Source: JAKPQD01 sp029572965
GTDB lineage: Bacteria > Bacteroidota > Bacteroidia > Bacteroidales > DTGW01
Direction: 5' to 3'
Length of the DNA stretch: 64,000 nt
NCBI GenBank assembly: GCA_035374585.1
Contig: DAOSPF010000005.1
Span: 14,748 to 78,747 of the forward strand
The notes under the pieces are model-generated. The model was given only the letters and a program-made list of their open reading frames with translations, made no database searches and had not been told where the DNA came from. Below are positions 43,177 through 52,616 of this stretch, piece after piece (within the stretch, counting starts at the first letter, position 1; every line of letters starts with the position of its first letter). A program made the position numbers and the translations under genes.

Positions 43177-45333
43177 ATGAAAAGCTATGTTACAAATCAA
43201 ATCAGGAACATTGCACTCTTGGGCAGCTCCGGATCGGGTAAAACCACTCTTGCCGAAGCTATGCTTTTTGAGAGTGGCGTTATAGAACGTAAAGGTTCTG
43301 TAGAGCAAAAAAATACCGTTTCGGACTATAACGAGATCGAACACAACAACAAGGCATCTGTTTTTTCATCAGTGATGTATGCCGAAGTCAACGACCGAAA
43401 GCTTAATATCCTTGACAATCCCGGAATGGACGATTTTATAGGGGCTACCCTTACTTCTTTACATGTAGCCGACAGTGCTGTTGTAGTTATCAATGCCCAT
43501 AACGGTGTTGAAGTTGGGACAGAAATACACGCACGTCATCTCAAAAGGCTCAATAAGCCAATGATACTTCTTTTTAATCAAATGGACCATGAAAAGGCCA
43601 GCTATGAGAAAACATTAGAAGCAGCCCGCGAACGTTTAGGCAAAAATATTACCGTTGTACAATACCCGGTTAATGAAGGTACAGCATTTGATACCATTAT
43701 CGATGTGATATTGATGAAAATGCTCAAATATCCTAAAGAAGGAGGGAAGCCTGAAATTACAGAAATACCTGCAGCAGAAGCAGCAAGGGCTGCCGAGTAT
43801 CATAATGCGTTAGTTGAGAAGGCTGCTGAAAACGATGATAAGCTAATGGAACTTTTTTTCGAGAAAGGTACATTAGAAGTAGAAGATTTACGCAGCGGGT
43901 TGCGTCTTGGGGTGTTAAAAAGGGATGTATTCCCGGTTTTTGTTTGTTCGGCAAAGAAAAGTATTGGCATTGGGCGTTTTATGGAGTTTTTGGGCAATGT
44001 AGCCCCTTCTCCTGAAAAAGTTGAAGGGCTTAAAACTACTAATGGCAATGAAATAAAAGTTTCTCCAGATGGAGCTCCTTCATTATTTGTATTTAAAACA
44101 TCTATAGAGCCTCACATTGGCGAAGTATCATATTTTAAAGTGATAACAGGCAAAGTTACTGAAGCAATAGATTTAAACAACAATAATAACCAAGGCAAGG
44201 AACGCCTTACCCAATTGTATGTATGCTCTGGCAAGAACCGTACAAAAGTTACAGAACTTATAGCCGGGGATATTGGCGCAACTGTAAAATTGAAAAATAC
44301 CAAAACAGGACACACCCTGGCGGGTGGAAGTTTTTCTGAAATGTTCGAAAAAACAACCTTCCCTGAGCCTAAATTTAGGATTGCCATCAAGGCAAAGGTT
44401 GAAGCTGAAGAAGAAAAATTGGGCGAAATACTCATCAAACTCCGAATGGAAGACCCGACCATTTTGATAGAACATTCTAAAGAATTGAAGCAAACAATCA
44501 TCTCCGGGCAGGGAGAATACCATATAAGCACCTTAAAGTGGCATCTCGACCATATTCACAAAATTGACGTAGAGTTTATGTCTCCTAAGATCCCTTATCG
44601 TGAAACGATAACCAAAGTGGCAGCTGCCGATTACAGGCACAAAAAACAATCAGGGGGGGCCGGACAGTTTGGTGAAGTGCACCTGGTTATTGAACCTTAT
44701 GTAGAAGGAGCACCAGATCCGGTTGTATATAAGGTTGCTGGCAAAGAAATCAAACTTAATATCCGAGATAAACAGGAGGTGGCTTTAGCTTGGGGGGGCA
44801 AACTTGTATTCTATAACTGTATTGTAGGTGGTGCTATCGATGCCCGCTTTTTGCCGGCCATTATGAAAGGGATTATGGAAAAGATGGAAGAAGGCCCGCT
44901 TACAGGTTCGTATGCCCGCGATATCCGCGTAGCTGTTTACGATGGAAAAATGCACCCAGTTGACTCTAACGAAATCTCGTTTAAGTTGGCAGGGCGTAAT
45001 GCATTCAAAGAAGCATTTAAAAATGCCGGGCCGAAAATTTTAGAGCCTGTGTATGATGTTGAAGTACTTGTACCATCAGAGCGTATGGGAGATGTAATGA
45101 GCGATTTACAAACCCGACGTGCAGTAGTGCTTGGCATGTCAAGTGATAGCGGATTTGAAAAAATTTCAGCCCGTGTACCTCTTGCCGAAATGGATAAATA
45201 CTCTACATCATTAAGCTCATTAACCCAGGGAAGGGCTATTTACAACATGAAGTTTGCCGAATACGCCCCAACACCCGCCGAAGTTCAAAACGAACTGCTC
45301 AAAGCCTACGAGGCTGCTGAAGTAGAAGAGTAA
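43177..45333 (+). CDS. Elongation factor G paralogue (EF-G2 type) lacking the catalytic histidine
   Basis: 718 residues with EF-G domain order: G domain, domain II, III, IV (KSGGAGQFGEVHLVIEP), and V. The P-loop GSSGSGKT (16-23) and the NQMD motif are kept. The G3 motif is DNPGMDDF (80-87) instead of DTPGHVDF, so the GTPase-activating His is Met84. The switch I RGITI is replaced by a sequence with HNNKASV (56-62). This fits EF-G2 proteins of Bacteroides, reported as GTPase-deficient translocases used under nutrient limitation. It has its own promoter, a long leader and a terminator. It is not in a str operon, so it is not the housekeeping fusA. Confidence 0.9.
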   Translation: MKSYVTNQIRNIALLGSSGSGKTTLAEAMLFESGVIERKGSVEQKNTVSDYNEIEHNNKASVFSSVMYAEVNDRKLNILDNPGMDDFIGATLTSLHVADSAVVVINAHNGVEVGTEIHARHLKRLNKPMILLFNQMDHEKASYEKTLEAARERLGKNITVVQYPVNEGTAFDTIIDVILMKMLKYPKEGGKPEITEIPAAEAARAAEYHNALVEKAAENDDKLMELFFEKGTLEVEDLRSGLRLGVLKRDVFPVFVCSAKKSIGIGRFMEFLGNVAPSPEKVEGLKTTNGNEIKVSPDGAPSLFVFKTSIEPHIGEVSYFKVITGKVTEAIDLNNNNNQGKERLTQLYVCSGKNRTKVTELIAGDIGATVKLKNTKTGHTLAGGSFSEMFEKTTFPEPKFRIAIKAKVEAEEEKLGEILIKLRMEDPTILIEHSKELKQTIISGQGEYHISTLKWHLDHIHKIDVEFMSPKIPYRETITKVAAADYRHKKQSGGAGQFGEVHLVIEPYVEGAPDPVVYKVAGKEIKLNIRDKQEVALAWGGKLVFYNCIVGGAIDARFLPAIMKGIMEKMEEGPLTGSYARDIRVAVYDGKMHPVDSNEISFKLAGRNAFKEAFKNAGPKILEPVYDVEVLVPSERMGDVMSDLQTRRAVVLGMSSDSGFEKISARVPLAEMDKYSTSLSSLTQGRAIYNMKFAEYAPTPAEVQNELLKAYEAAEVEE

Positions 45334-45356
45334 TATTTATTTTTATCCTTTCACAT

Positions 45357-45394
45357 AAAAAAACCTTCTGATATGTTTAACAGAAGGTTTTTTT
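45357..45394 (+). terminator. Terminator of the EF-G paralogue
   Basis: AAAAACCTTCTG pairs with CAGAAGGTTTTT around a 10-nt loop and ends in a T7 run, 24 nt after the stop codon. Confidence 0.85.
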
Positions 45395-45400
45395 ATTTAC

Positions 45401-45457
45401 ACCCAATTTAACCATAAGGTGGTTTTTCAAAGCCGAACTATATGATTTAGTTGGGTT
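45401..45457 (+). repeat. Dispersed AACCC-type repeat, copy in the EF-G/DUF116 gap
   Basis: A 57-bp unit beginning ACCCAATT and ending TTGGGTT (inverted ends), with ATAAGGTGGTTTTTCAAAGCC in the left half (hairpin-forming) and AACTATATGATTTAG in the right half. Related copies are at 62305-62360 and, in part, at 4860-4888. The remaining gap 45458-45648 shows no clear gene. Confidence 0.65.
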
Positions 45458-45648
45458 AAATAAAAAACACCTTCATCTGCGTTTTTGACCTGTTCACCGA
45501 AAAATATTTTTTATTGGGGGTATAAGCTGTTTAATTTGTCTTAAAATAAACTTTAAAAAAATTAGGCCATCGGAATTCATCTTTGTATTCATTACAGAAA
45601 CATGATTGAATCAGATGTTTCAGTTTTAAACAGTTTAAATTGTAAGAG

Positions 45649-46866
45649 ATGGATAATACAACAATCAACCAACCGGTAACTTATTCATTAAGTATAAAAG
45701 GAGACGAAAAAAGTTTTTACAAAGAATTGGAGATATTTACCCAATCTGTTATTCAGGAGCTGAGCATTTTTTTCAACAAAGAAGTAGATGGCCTTGTAAA
45801 GTTCCTTTCGCAGAACAAAACTGAAGAGCTCAGGACAAAAGAGGAATACTCTTTTGAATTGATTATCATAGGCACTTTGTGGAATATATATAATGGATAT
45901 GCCCAAAAAGACAATAGCTTTGTAGTTGACACCCTGCTGCCGCATCTAAATAACCTGCGAAAAAAGAACCAGATGCTTAAGCCTTACGTGGACGATGTAA
46001 AAGGCTATTTTTTATCCCGCATATATTCTAATCCTGAAGTTGATGTTAAACCTGAGTATTCTTTGTATGAGTTTAAAAGGCTTATCAAATGGCTTGATGC
46101 TACAGGCGAATTTGGCGAAGAAGTAAAACGGATGAATAACTGGTATGCTTTTTTACTGGGATTTTCAGACGAGAGAGTAAAACAATTGTTATCAAAAGTA
46201 TCATCTTATGCAACTTATTTCTCAGATTTGTCACGGAATGCATTAGGACAATATACTAATGGCGTTCACAATTATTTGAAAAATATACATCCACAGATGA
46301 AAAACCGTGAGGATTATATATTCTGTGGCAGAAAAGAAGAAGAATATCTGATGAACCTTGTGGGTGCTGAGGTTCTAAATAAGTCATTAAAAAAATCCTT
46401 TAGCCAGGCCTCAAAACGGGTAATATTATTGCCTACCTGCATGTGCAAGCCGGATAATGGGCAATGTAAAGCTATTTTTGCTGAGATAGAGGGCAAATGT
46501 ACAAGTTGTAGCAGGAACTGTATTGTGAATACTATAAAAAATCAGGTTGAAGATAAAAATACCACAGTAGCACTTATCACACACTCTTCATCATTTAGCA
46601 GAGTGTTGCAAAAATATGAAAATCAAACAGGCGTAGGATTGGTTGGTATCGCTTGTATTTTGAACCTGTTGACAGGGGGTTATGAGCTTAAAAGGCTCAA
46701 TATCCCTGCTCAATGCGTTTTTTTGAATTATAGCGGGTGTAAGAAACACTGGACTAAAGATGGCGTCCCTACTACGTTGTATATTGAACAGCTCAAGCAA
46801 ATCCTCGCACAAAAAGAAATTGCAACAACTCATGAGGCTAAAGAAGAGGTAAAAATGGCTGTTTAA
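45649..46866 (+). CDS. DUF116 domain protein
   Basis: 405 residues. The C-terminal part (about 225-385) matches DUF116. It shows KRVILLPTCMCKP, the cysteine cluster CKAIFAEIEGKCTSCSRNC, and GLVGIACILNLLTGGYELK, ending with a Cys in NYSGCKKHW. These cysteines may bind an iron-sulfur cluster or zinc. The N-terminal 220 residues are helical and unknown. The protein is soluble. DUF116 proteins have no established function; some occur with radical SAM or lipoate genes, but none is adjacent here. Confidence 0.82.
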   Translation: MDNTTINQPVTYSLSIKGDEKSFYKELEIFTQSVIQELSIFFNKEVDGLVKFLSQNKTEELRTKEEYSFELIIIGTLWNIYNGYAQKDNSFVVDTLLPHLNNLRKKNQMLKPYVDDVKGYFLSRIYSNPEVDVKPEYSLYEFKRLIKWLDATGEFGEEVKRMNNWYAFLLGFSDERVKQLLSKVSSYATYFSDLSRNALGQYTNGVHNYLKNIHPQMKNREDYIFCGRKEEEYLMNLVGAEVLNKSLKKSFSQASKRVILLPTCMCKPDNGQCKAIFAEIEGKCTSCSRNCIVNTIKNQVEDKNTTVALITHSSSFSRVLQKYENQTGVGLVGIACILNLLTGGYELKRLNIPAQCVFLNYSGCKKHWTKDGVPTTLYIEQLKQILAQKEIATTHEAKEEVKMAV

Positions 46867-46880
46867 TTATTTTTTAAATT

Positions 46881-47912
46881 TCACAATGTGATTTCGCCTC
46901 TTAATGAGGTTTCAAGCCCCCGGACAATATCTTCCCGTTTTTCATAGCGCCCTAAAAGGTACATCAGCTTAGTAATTGCAGCTTCAGTTGTCATATCGTG
47001 ACCACTAATTACACCACACTCTTTTAATGCAAGACTTGTACGGTACATGCCCATAACCACGCTGCCTCCAAAACATTGTGACACGTTCAATACTATCAAT
47101 CCGTTGCTAATAGCGTATTTCAACAGGGAAATAAACCATTCGTCGGTAGGCGCATTGCCTGAGCCAAATGTTTCGAGAACAATAGCCTCCAAATCGGGGC
47201 TTGTAAGAACTGACGACACAAATGACGGGTTTATTCCGGGGAACAATTTTAAAAGGCCTATTTTGCCATTGAGCTTAGTGCTCAGTTTAAGTTCTCGCTC
47301 CACTGTAGGATAATTGATAGATGGGAAGTTGTATTTGATATGAATGCCAATTTCTGCAAGAGCAGGGTAATTAACCGACCGAAATGCATTGAAATGCTCT
47401 GCACTGTATTTTGTGGCACGGTTGCCCCTAAAAAGCTTATTCTCAAAGTAAATACAAACTTCCGGAACGACAGCTAAGTTGTTTTTCTTTTCTGCAGCAA
47501 TCTCTATGGCTGTAATAAGATTTTCTCTACCGTCAGTGCGGACTGCACCCATAGGAAGCTGCGCCCCAGTAAATATAATAGGCTTTTGAAGGTTCTCAAA
47601 CATAAAACTAAGCGCTGACGCAGTATATGCCATAGTATCAGTTCCATGAAGCACCACAAACCCGTCATACAGATTGTAGCTTTCTTCTATAATTTTTGCC
47701 AGTTTAACCCAAATATCGGGCGTCATTGTAGCCGAATCTATTGGAGGGCTGAAAGTGACCACTTTGCACTCAGTCTGTAGTTTGCTAATTTCGGGCATCT
47801 GACGCAAAAGAGCTTCTAAATCAATCGGAATTAATGAATTATTATCCTCATCATGCTTCATGCCGATGGTCCCACCAGTATAAATAATCAATATGGAAGA
47901 AGTGTTGCTCAA
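46881..47912 (-). CDS. Type I L-asparaginase
   Basis: 343 residues from a TTG at 47912, giving LSNTSSILIIYTGGTIGM. A TTG at 47954 is also in frame but lies upstream of a good promoter box at 47930-47937, so the shorter form is preferred; there is no usable ATG. The catalytic threonines are in YTGGTIGM and VLHGTDTMAYTAS; LETFGSGNAP and GHDMTTEAAITKL are also typical. It hydrolyses asparagine to aspartate and ammonia in the cytoplasm; no signal peptide. Downstream of the carbonic anhydrase gene. Confidence 0.92.
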   Translation of the reverse strand: MSNTSSILIIYTGGTIGMKHDEDNNSLIPIDLEALLRQMPEISKLQTECKVVTFSPPIDSATMTPDIWVKLAKIIEESYNLYDGFVVLHGTDTMAYTASALSFMFENLQKPIIFTGAQLPMGAVRTDGRENLITAIEIAAEKKNNLAVVPEVCIYFENKLFRGNRATKYSAEHFNAFRSVNYPALAEIGIHIKYNFPSINYPTVERELKLSTKLNGKIGLLKLFPGINPSFVSSVLTSPDLEAIVLETFGSGNAPTDEWFISLLKYAISNGLIVLNVSQCFGGSVVMGMYRTSLALKECGVISGHDMTTEAAITKLMYLLGRYEKREDIVRGLETSLRGEITL

Positions 47913-47929
47913 AGCTCCTGAAATTACGA

Positions 47930-47960
47930 TAAAGGTAGAAAATGAAAATGGCAATTCAAA
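47930..47960 (-). promoter_or_regulatory. Promoter of the asparaginase gene
   Basis: On the minus strand TTTG (47957-47960) and TACCTTTA (47930-47937, one mismatch to TAnnTTTG) are 19 bp apart. The predicted start site lies just before the TTG start codon at 47912. Confidence 0.5.
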
Positions 47961-47972
47961 GAAAGCGTGGCC

Positions 47973-48599
47973 TTATATTATCCTGTAAATTTCCATAATA
48001 CCTTTCAATATGTTGTCAAAATCAATTTGCAAGTCAATAAGCTTACCACTGTGAATGTCAAACACCCAGCCATGAACTGTGATATGCCTTTCTTTATATG
48101 CTTTTTGAACATCTGAAGTTTTTAGGATATTCACGCATTGTTCCTGTACATTAAGCTCTACAAGACGTTTGTATTTTTCTTCGGTATCGGCAATGGAATC
48201 TAATTCATCTTTGTGCAAGCGATACACATCGCGGATATTACGCAGCCAGGGGTTTAATATTCCAAGGTCAGCAGACTGCATGGCCGACTTTACACCGGTA
48301 CAATAATAGTGCCCACAAACTACAATATGATTAACTTTCAGATGACTAACTGCATAAGTAATAACAGACATCACGCTTAGATCGGTATTGGGTACCATGT
48401 TGGCAATGTTCCGATGGACAAATACTTCTCCGGGTTTTGCCCCCATCAGTTCTTCGGCTGTAACTCGGCTGTCTGAGCATCCAATATACAATACCTCAGG
48501 GTTTTGCCCTTTTGAAAGGTTTTTGAAATATTCCGGATCAACTTTTAGCTTTTCGGCAATCCAGCTCTCGTTGTTTCTGAATATTTGAGCTATGTTCAT
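47973..48599 (-). CDS. can: Beta-carbonic anhydrase
   Basis: 208 residues. Zinc ligands are Cys41 (with Asp43 and Arg45 in CSDSR), His97 and Cys100 (CGHYYC). VFVHRNIANMV and TDLSVMSVITYAVSHL are standard. It interconverts CO2 and bicarbonate in the cytoplasm for carboxylation reactions. ATG at 48597-48599. It is separated from the GNAT gene by about 40 nt. Confidence 0.95.
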   Translation of the reverse strand: MNIAQIFRNNESWIAEKLKVDPEYFKNLSKGQNPEVLYIGCSDSRVTAEELMGAKPGEVFVHRNIANMVPNTDLSVMSVITYAVSHLKVNHIVVCGHYYCTGVKSAMQSADLGILNPWLRNIRDVYRLHKDELDSIADTEEKYKRLVELNVQEQCVNILKTSDVQKAYKERHITVHGWVFDIHSGKLIDLQIDFDNILKGIMEIYRII

Positions 48600-48640
48600 A
48601 ACGTTTTTATTTTTTAAACAAGAATTTGGATATTAATGTT

Positions 48641-49105
48641 CTATGTGCATACAGTATTCAACTTCTCAAGATAAATAAAAGTCAAATCATCATTGATTTT
48701 TACTTGTTTAAACTCTTTGTATCCCATTTTATTATAGATGTATAAGTTTTTGTCGTCACGGAAGCCGGTAAAGAGTTCATATCTGTTTACTGCAGGAAAC
48801 TGGTTTTCGATAGCACTCATCAATTGCCTGCCTATGCCTTTGTTTTGAAATTGGGGATGTACAACCAGCCGTCCAATAAAGCATGTGTCATTCTTCATAT
48901 TTCCCCGGACACTTCCAATAATATGCGAATCTTCAACAGCTTTCAGGATAATACTATACCTGAAATCGTTCTTTAGCTCTTCGATGGTTTCCATCAAAGG
49001 GGGGATGTGAAAATCATTATATCTTACGGCATTTTCGTGATAGGATAACTTTTGTAGGTCAAGTATTTCGTGCAAATCGTCTATTTGGGCTTCTTTAATT
49101 TGCAT
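48641..49105 (-). CDS. GNAT family N-acetyltransferase
   Basis: 154 residues. The acetyl-CoA motif is GRLVVHPQFQNKGIGRQLM, followed by the C-terminal pattern LFTGFRDDKNLYIYNKMGYKEFK. The substrate is unknown. The start (49105) is 13 nt after the tatD stop, so the two are probably cotranscribed. Confidence 0.9.
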   Translation of the reverse strand: MQIKEAQIDDLHEILDLQKLSYHENAVRYNDFHIPPLMETIEELKNDFRYSIILKAVEDSHIIGSVRGNMKNDTCFIGRLVVHPQFQNKGIGRQLMSAIENQFPAVNRYELFTGFRDDKNLYIYNKMGYKEFKQVKINDDLTFIYLEKLNTVCT

Positions 49106-49117
49106 AATGAAAGATGT

Positions 49118-49879
49118 TTATAAATTAAAAACACTCTTTGCAGCCAATGTAGTTACTTCGGTAACTTGTTCTTTCTCTACCTGATATATTTCGGATAGTT
49201 TGCTCACAATAAGTTGCAAATAGGCTGGTTCATTTCTCTTTCCCCGATACGGTGTTGGGGTTAAATATGGCGCATCGGTTTCGAGTACCAGGTTTTTCAG
49301 GTCTATTGAACCAATGATTTTGTCCAGGCCTCCATTTTTAAAAGTAACCACGCCGCCAATCCCTAAAACATAACCCAAATCAATAGCACGTTTGGCTTGT
49401 TCTACAGTGCCAGAAAAAGCATGAAACACGCCTTTTACATCAGGGTGCTTTTGCACAATATCGAGAGCTTGCTCCACTGCGTCCCGGGTGTGGATGATAA
49501 CAGGCAGATGAACCTCTTTTGCCCATTGCAACTGTATTTCAAATGCATCAATTTGTTCTTTGTAAAATGTTTTGTCCCAATACAAGTCAAGCCCAATCTC
49601 ACCAATAGCAATAGGTTTATTATTTGAAATCTCTTTTTCTATTATAGATAAAAGGGCTTTGTAGTTTTCTTTTACCGAACAAGGATGAATACCATAAGCT
49701 GGCTTGCATATATCAGGAAAGGCTGAACAAATTTTATTCAGAGCTTCTACAGTTGTTTCGTCCACATTGGGATTGATGATGGTAGAAACCCCCTGATATA
49801 CACCCCTTTGCACAACAGCCTGAACATCGCTGTCGAATTCTTCCAAAAAGAGGTGACAATGTGTGTCAATCAATTCCAT
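49118..49879 (-). CDS. TatD family metal-dependent hydrolase
   Basis: 253 residues. The metal-binding HxH is in IDTHCHLFLEEF, Glu in AIGEIGLDLYWDKTFYKEQ, His in PVIIHTRDA and FHAFSGT, and Asp in LVLETDAPYLTPTPYRGKRNEP. The family has DNase/exonuclease activity and a role in quality control. Transcribed after the pnp terminator. Confidence 0.94.
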   Translation of the reverse strand: MELIDTHCHLFLEEFDSDVQAVVQRGVYQGVSTIINPNVDETTVEALNKICSAFPDICKPAYGIHPCSVKENYKALLSIIEKEISNNKPIAIGEIGLDLYWDKTFYKEQIDAFEIQLQWAKEVHLPVIIHTRDAVEQALDIVQKHPDVKGVFHAFSGTVEQAKRAIDLGYVLGIGGVVTFKNGGLDKIIGSIDLKNLVLETDAPYLTPTPYRGKRNEPAYLQLIVSKLSEIYQVEKEQVTEVTTLAAKSVFNL

Positions 49880-49926
49880 AGTTCTTTTTTCAAAAATAAG
49901 AATTTTATATCAATGGCAGGGGTGGT

Positions 49927-49960
49927 AAAAAAACAGCCTGACTTGTAAATAGTCAGGCTG
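49927..49960 (-). terminator. Terminator of rpsO-pnp
   Basis: CAGCCTGACT pairs with AGTCAGGCTG around a 7-nt loop, followed by seven T on the minus strand just after the pnp stop. Confidence 0.88.
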
Positions 49961-49966
49961 CATATT

Positions 49967-52141
49967 TTATTGTTGCGAAACATCATTTTTACGTTCTGTT
50001 TTTTTTACCTCAGGTTTCTCAGGCTTTGGAAGAAGAACTTTGCGGGACAACCTAAGCTTGTTAGTCTTTTTGTCAATCTCGATAAGTTTAACTTCAATCT
50101 CGTCACCTTCTTTCAAAACATCAGCAACGTTCTCAATACGTTTCCAGTCTATTTCAGAAACATGAAGAAGTCCATCTTTACCGGGAAGTATCTCAACAAA
50201 AGCGCCAAAAGCAGTCAAAGTCTTAACTTTACCTTTGTATATTTCTCCTTCTTCAGGGACAGCAACAATCCCCTTAATCCACCTGATAGCTTTATCAATA
50301 GATTCCTTATTATCGGCAAATACGTCAATTACACCTGAGTTGTTTACTTCTTCAATAGTAATAGTAGCGCCTGTTTGACGTTGTATCTCCTGAATTACTT
50401 TACCACCAGGCCCGATAACAGCGCCAATATATTCGCGGGCTATTGTCATTTGCTCGATGCGTGGAGCATGTGGTTTCAAGTCGGCATTTGGTTGGGCAAT
50501 AGTATCAGTTATTTTACCAAGGATATGCAAACGGCCTTCTTTAGCTTGTTGCAATGCCTTTGCCATTACTTCGTATGGAAGCCCGTCAACCTTGATGTCC
50601 ATCTGGGTTGCTGTAATACCTTTATCAGTACCGGCAACTTTAAAATCCATGTCACCTAAGTGGTCTTCATCACCTAAAATATCAGAAAGGATTGCATACT
50701 TTCCTTTGCCTGAGCCATTTTCGGTAATAAGGCCCATGGCAATACCAGAAACGGGACGTTTAATTTTGATACCAGCATCCATAAGCGCCAATGTACCGGC
50801 ACAAACAGTTGCCATAGAAGACGAACCGTTTGATTCAAGAATATCCGAAACAACACGTATAGTATAAGGATTTTCAGCTCCTGTAGGTATAACATTTTTC
50901 AATGCGCGATGAGCAAGGTTACCATGCCCTACCTCCCTGCGGCTTAACCCACGTGAAGCTTTGGCTTCACCTGTTGCAAAGGGTGGAAAATTGTAATGCA
51001 ACAAAAACTTGTCGGTTCCTTGTATCATCACATCGTCAATAATTTTCTCATCCAGCTTAGTACCGAGAGTAACAGTGGTAAGCGACTGGGTTTCGCCACG
51101 AGTAAAAATAGAAGAACCATGAGCAGCAGGCAAACAATCAACTTCGCACCAAATAGGCCTGATTTCGTTTGTTTTACGCCCATCAAGACGAATCCCTTCG
51201 TTGAGAATCATGTTGCGCATAGCTTCTTTTTCTACCTCATGGTAATAGCGCTCTACAAGCATTTTCTTTTCTTCTTGTTCTTCTTCTGAAAGTGAAAGCA
51301 AGAAATCTTCTTTAATTTTCTCAAAAGCTTCGCTGCGCTCGTGCTTTGGACGTCCAGATTTTGCAACCTGATAAACTTTGTCGTAAAGCTCACTGTGAAT
51401 GCGTTTACGCAAATCGTCATCGTTTACTTCATGACAATATTCACGTTTCTTAGTTTTACCAACAAGTTCGGTAAGCTCTAACTGTACCTTACAATGTTTT
51501 TTTATTTCTTCGTGGGCAAATTTAATAGCCTCGAGCATTTCTTCTTCACTAACTTCGAGCATTTCGCCTTCTACCATCAGGATGTTTTCTGCAGTAGCGC
51601 CAACCATAATATCAATATCGGCTTCTTTGAGCTGCGAGTAGGTTGGATTGATAATAAGCTGGCCATTTATCCTGGCTACCCTAACTTCAGAAATAGGCCC
51701 ATTGAAAGGAATATCAGATACGGCCAATGCAGCAGAAGCAGCTAACCCAGCCAATGCATCAGGCATAGTATCTTTATCTGCAGAAATTAAGTTAACCGTA
51801 ACAAAGGTTTCTGCATGAAAATCATCCGGGAATAGAGGCCTTAAAGCCCTGTCGATGAGACGAGAAACTAATATTTCATAATCAGAGGCTTTTGCTTCGC
51901 GTTTTAAGAACCCTCCGGGAAAACGTCCTACGGCAGCATATTTTTCTTTATATTCTACCGAAAGAGGCATAAAATCTGTATCTTCTTTGGCTTCTTTTGC
52001 TGCAACAACAGTAGCAAGCAACATGGTGTTGCCCATTTTAACCACTACTGAACCATCAGCTTGTTTGGCAAGTTTACCGGTTTCAATGGTGATTACCCGT
52101 CCATCAGTTAATACAATATCTTTAGAAATAAGATTGTACAT
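49967..52141 (-). CDS. pnp: Polyribonucleotide nucleotidyltransferase
   Basis: 724 residues. Two RNase PH domains flank a helical linker (catalytic region around DIMVGATAENILMVEGE and the second core with DILEDEDHLGDMDFKVAGT-like residues). They are followed by a KH domain (IGAVIGPGGKVIQEIQRQTGA) and an S1 domain (YKGKVKTLTAFGAFVEILPGKDGLLHVSEI). It degrades RNA 3'-5' with phosphate. It is placed after rpsO, as in many bacteria, with an intergenic terminator between. Confidence 0.97.
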   Translation of the reverse strand: MYNLISKDIVLTDGRVITIETGKLAKQADGSVVVKMGNTMLLATVVAAKEAKEDTDFMPLSVEYKEKYAAVGRFPGGFLKREAKASDYEILVSRLIDRALRPLFPDDFHAETFVTVNLISADKDTMPDALAGLAASAALAVSDIPFNGPISEVRVARINGQLIINPTYSQLKEADIDIMVGATAENILMVEGEMLEVSEEEMLEAIKFAHEEIKKHCKVQLELTELVGKTKKREYCHEVNDDDLRKRIHSELYDKVYQVAKSGRPKHERSEAFEKIKEDFLLSLSEEEQEEKKMLVERYYHEVEKEAMRNMILNEGIRLDGRKTNEIRPIWCEVDCLPAAHGSSIFTRGETQSLTTVTLGTKLDEKIIDDVMIQGTDKFLLHYNFPPFATGEAKASRGLSRREVGHGNLAHRALKNVIPTGAENPYTIRVVSDILESNGSSSMATVCAGTLALMDAGIKIKRPVSGIAMGLITENGSGKGKYAILSDILGDEDHLGDMDFKVAGTDKGITATQMDIKVDGLPYEVMAKALQQAKEGRLHILGKITDTIAQPNADLKPHAPRIEQMTIAREYIGAVIGPGGKVIQEIQRQTGATITIEEVNNSGVIDVFADNKESIDKAIRWIKGIVAVPEEGEIYKGKVKTLTAFGAFVEILPGKDGLLHVSEIDWKRIENVADVLKEGDEIEVKLIEIDKKTNKLRLSRKVLLPKPEKPEVKKTERKNDVSQQ

Positions 52142-52174
52142 GTTTGAATGTTTTAATAAATATTAAATACAAAA

Positions 52175-52196
52175 AAAGGCAATTGATATTGCCTTT
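52175..52196 (-). terminator. Terminator between rpsO and pnp
   Basis: AAAGGCAAT pairs with ATTGCCTTT around a 4-nt loop and is followed by a T7 run on the minus strand. It overlaps the rpsO stop. It should end part of the rpsO transcripts and let some read through into pnp. Confidence 0.8.
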
Positions 52197-52464
52197 ATTT
52201 TCTTATATTAAGCGCTTTAAGGATACTTCTGTACCGCTCAATATCTTTTTCTTTAAGATAATCAAGCTGGCGACGCCTTGCGCCAACCAGTTTAAGAAGA
52301 GCACGTTGTGTACTGTAATCTTTATGGTTTGCTTTCAAATGTTCAGTCAAATGATTGATACGAGTTGTAAACAAAGCAATCTGACTCTCTGCACCACCAG
52401 TATTAGTAGCTGCACCACCAAATTCAGCAAAGACTTCTTTTTTCTTTTCGCTTGTTAAATACAT
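52195..52464 (-). CDS. rpsO: 30S ribosomal protein S15
   Basis: 89 residues, exactly the usual length. Typical motifs are TGGAESQIALFTTRINHLTEHLK, NHKDYSTQRALLKLVGARRRQLDYLK and a final RYRSILKALNIRK. It binds 16S rRNA early in small-subunit assembly. Its promoter -7 box TAACTTTG is at 52501-52508 on the minus strand. Confidence 0.97.
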   Translation of the reverse strand: MYLTSEKKKEVFAEFGGAATNTGGAESQIALFTTRINHLTEHLKANHKDYSTQRALLKLVGARRRQLDYLKEKDIERYRSILKALNIRK

Positions 52465-52500
52465 ATTAAAACGAGTTTTTATTCTTATTTTTTAGAAGCG

Positions 52501-52508
52501 CAAAGTTA
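52501..52508 (-). promoter_or_regulatory. -7 promoter box of rpsO
   Basis: TAACTTTG on the minus strand fits TAnnTTTG and lies about 37 nt before the rpsO ATG. The -33 position shows no clear match. Confidence 0.55.
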
Positions 52509-52616
52509 TAAATATTTTTTAATAGAAATGATTATTTTTCAAACGATTATTTTTTTGACAAGATAAAAAATTGTTTGTTTGTGCTTATTTTTATCAAAAT
52601 ATCCATAAATTTCCTT

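Noticed and set aside
52575..52616. N-terminal extension of the HTCS from a TTG
   Set aside because: The ATG at 52617 begins a normal signal peptide; the extension would place hydrophobic residues before it without family support.
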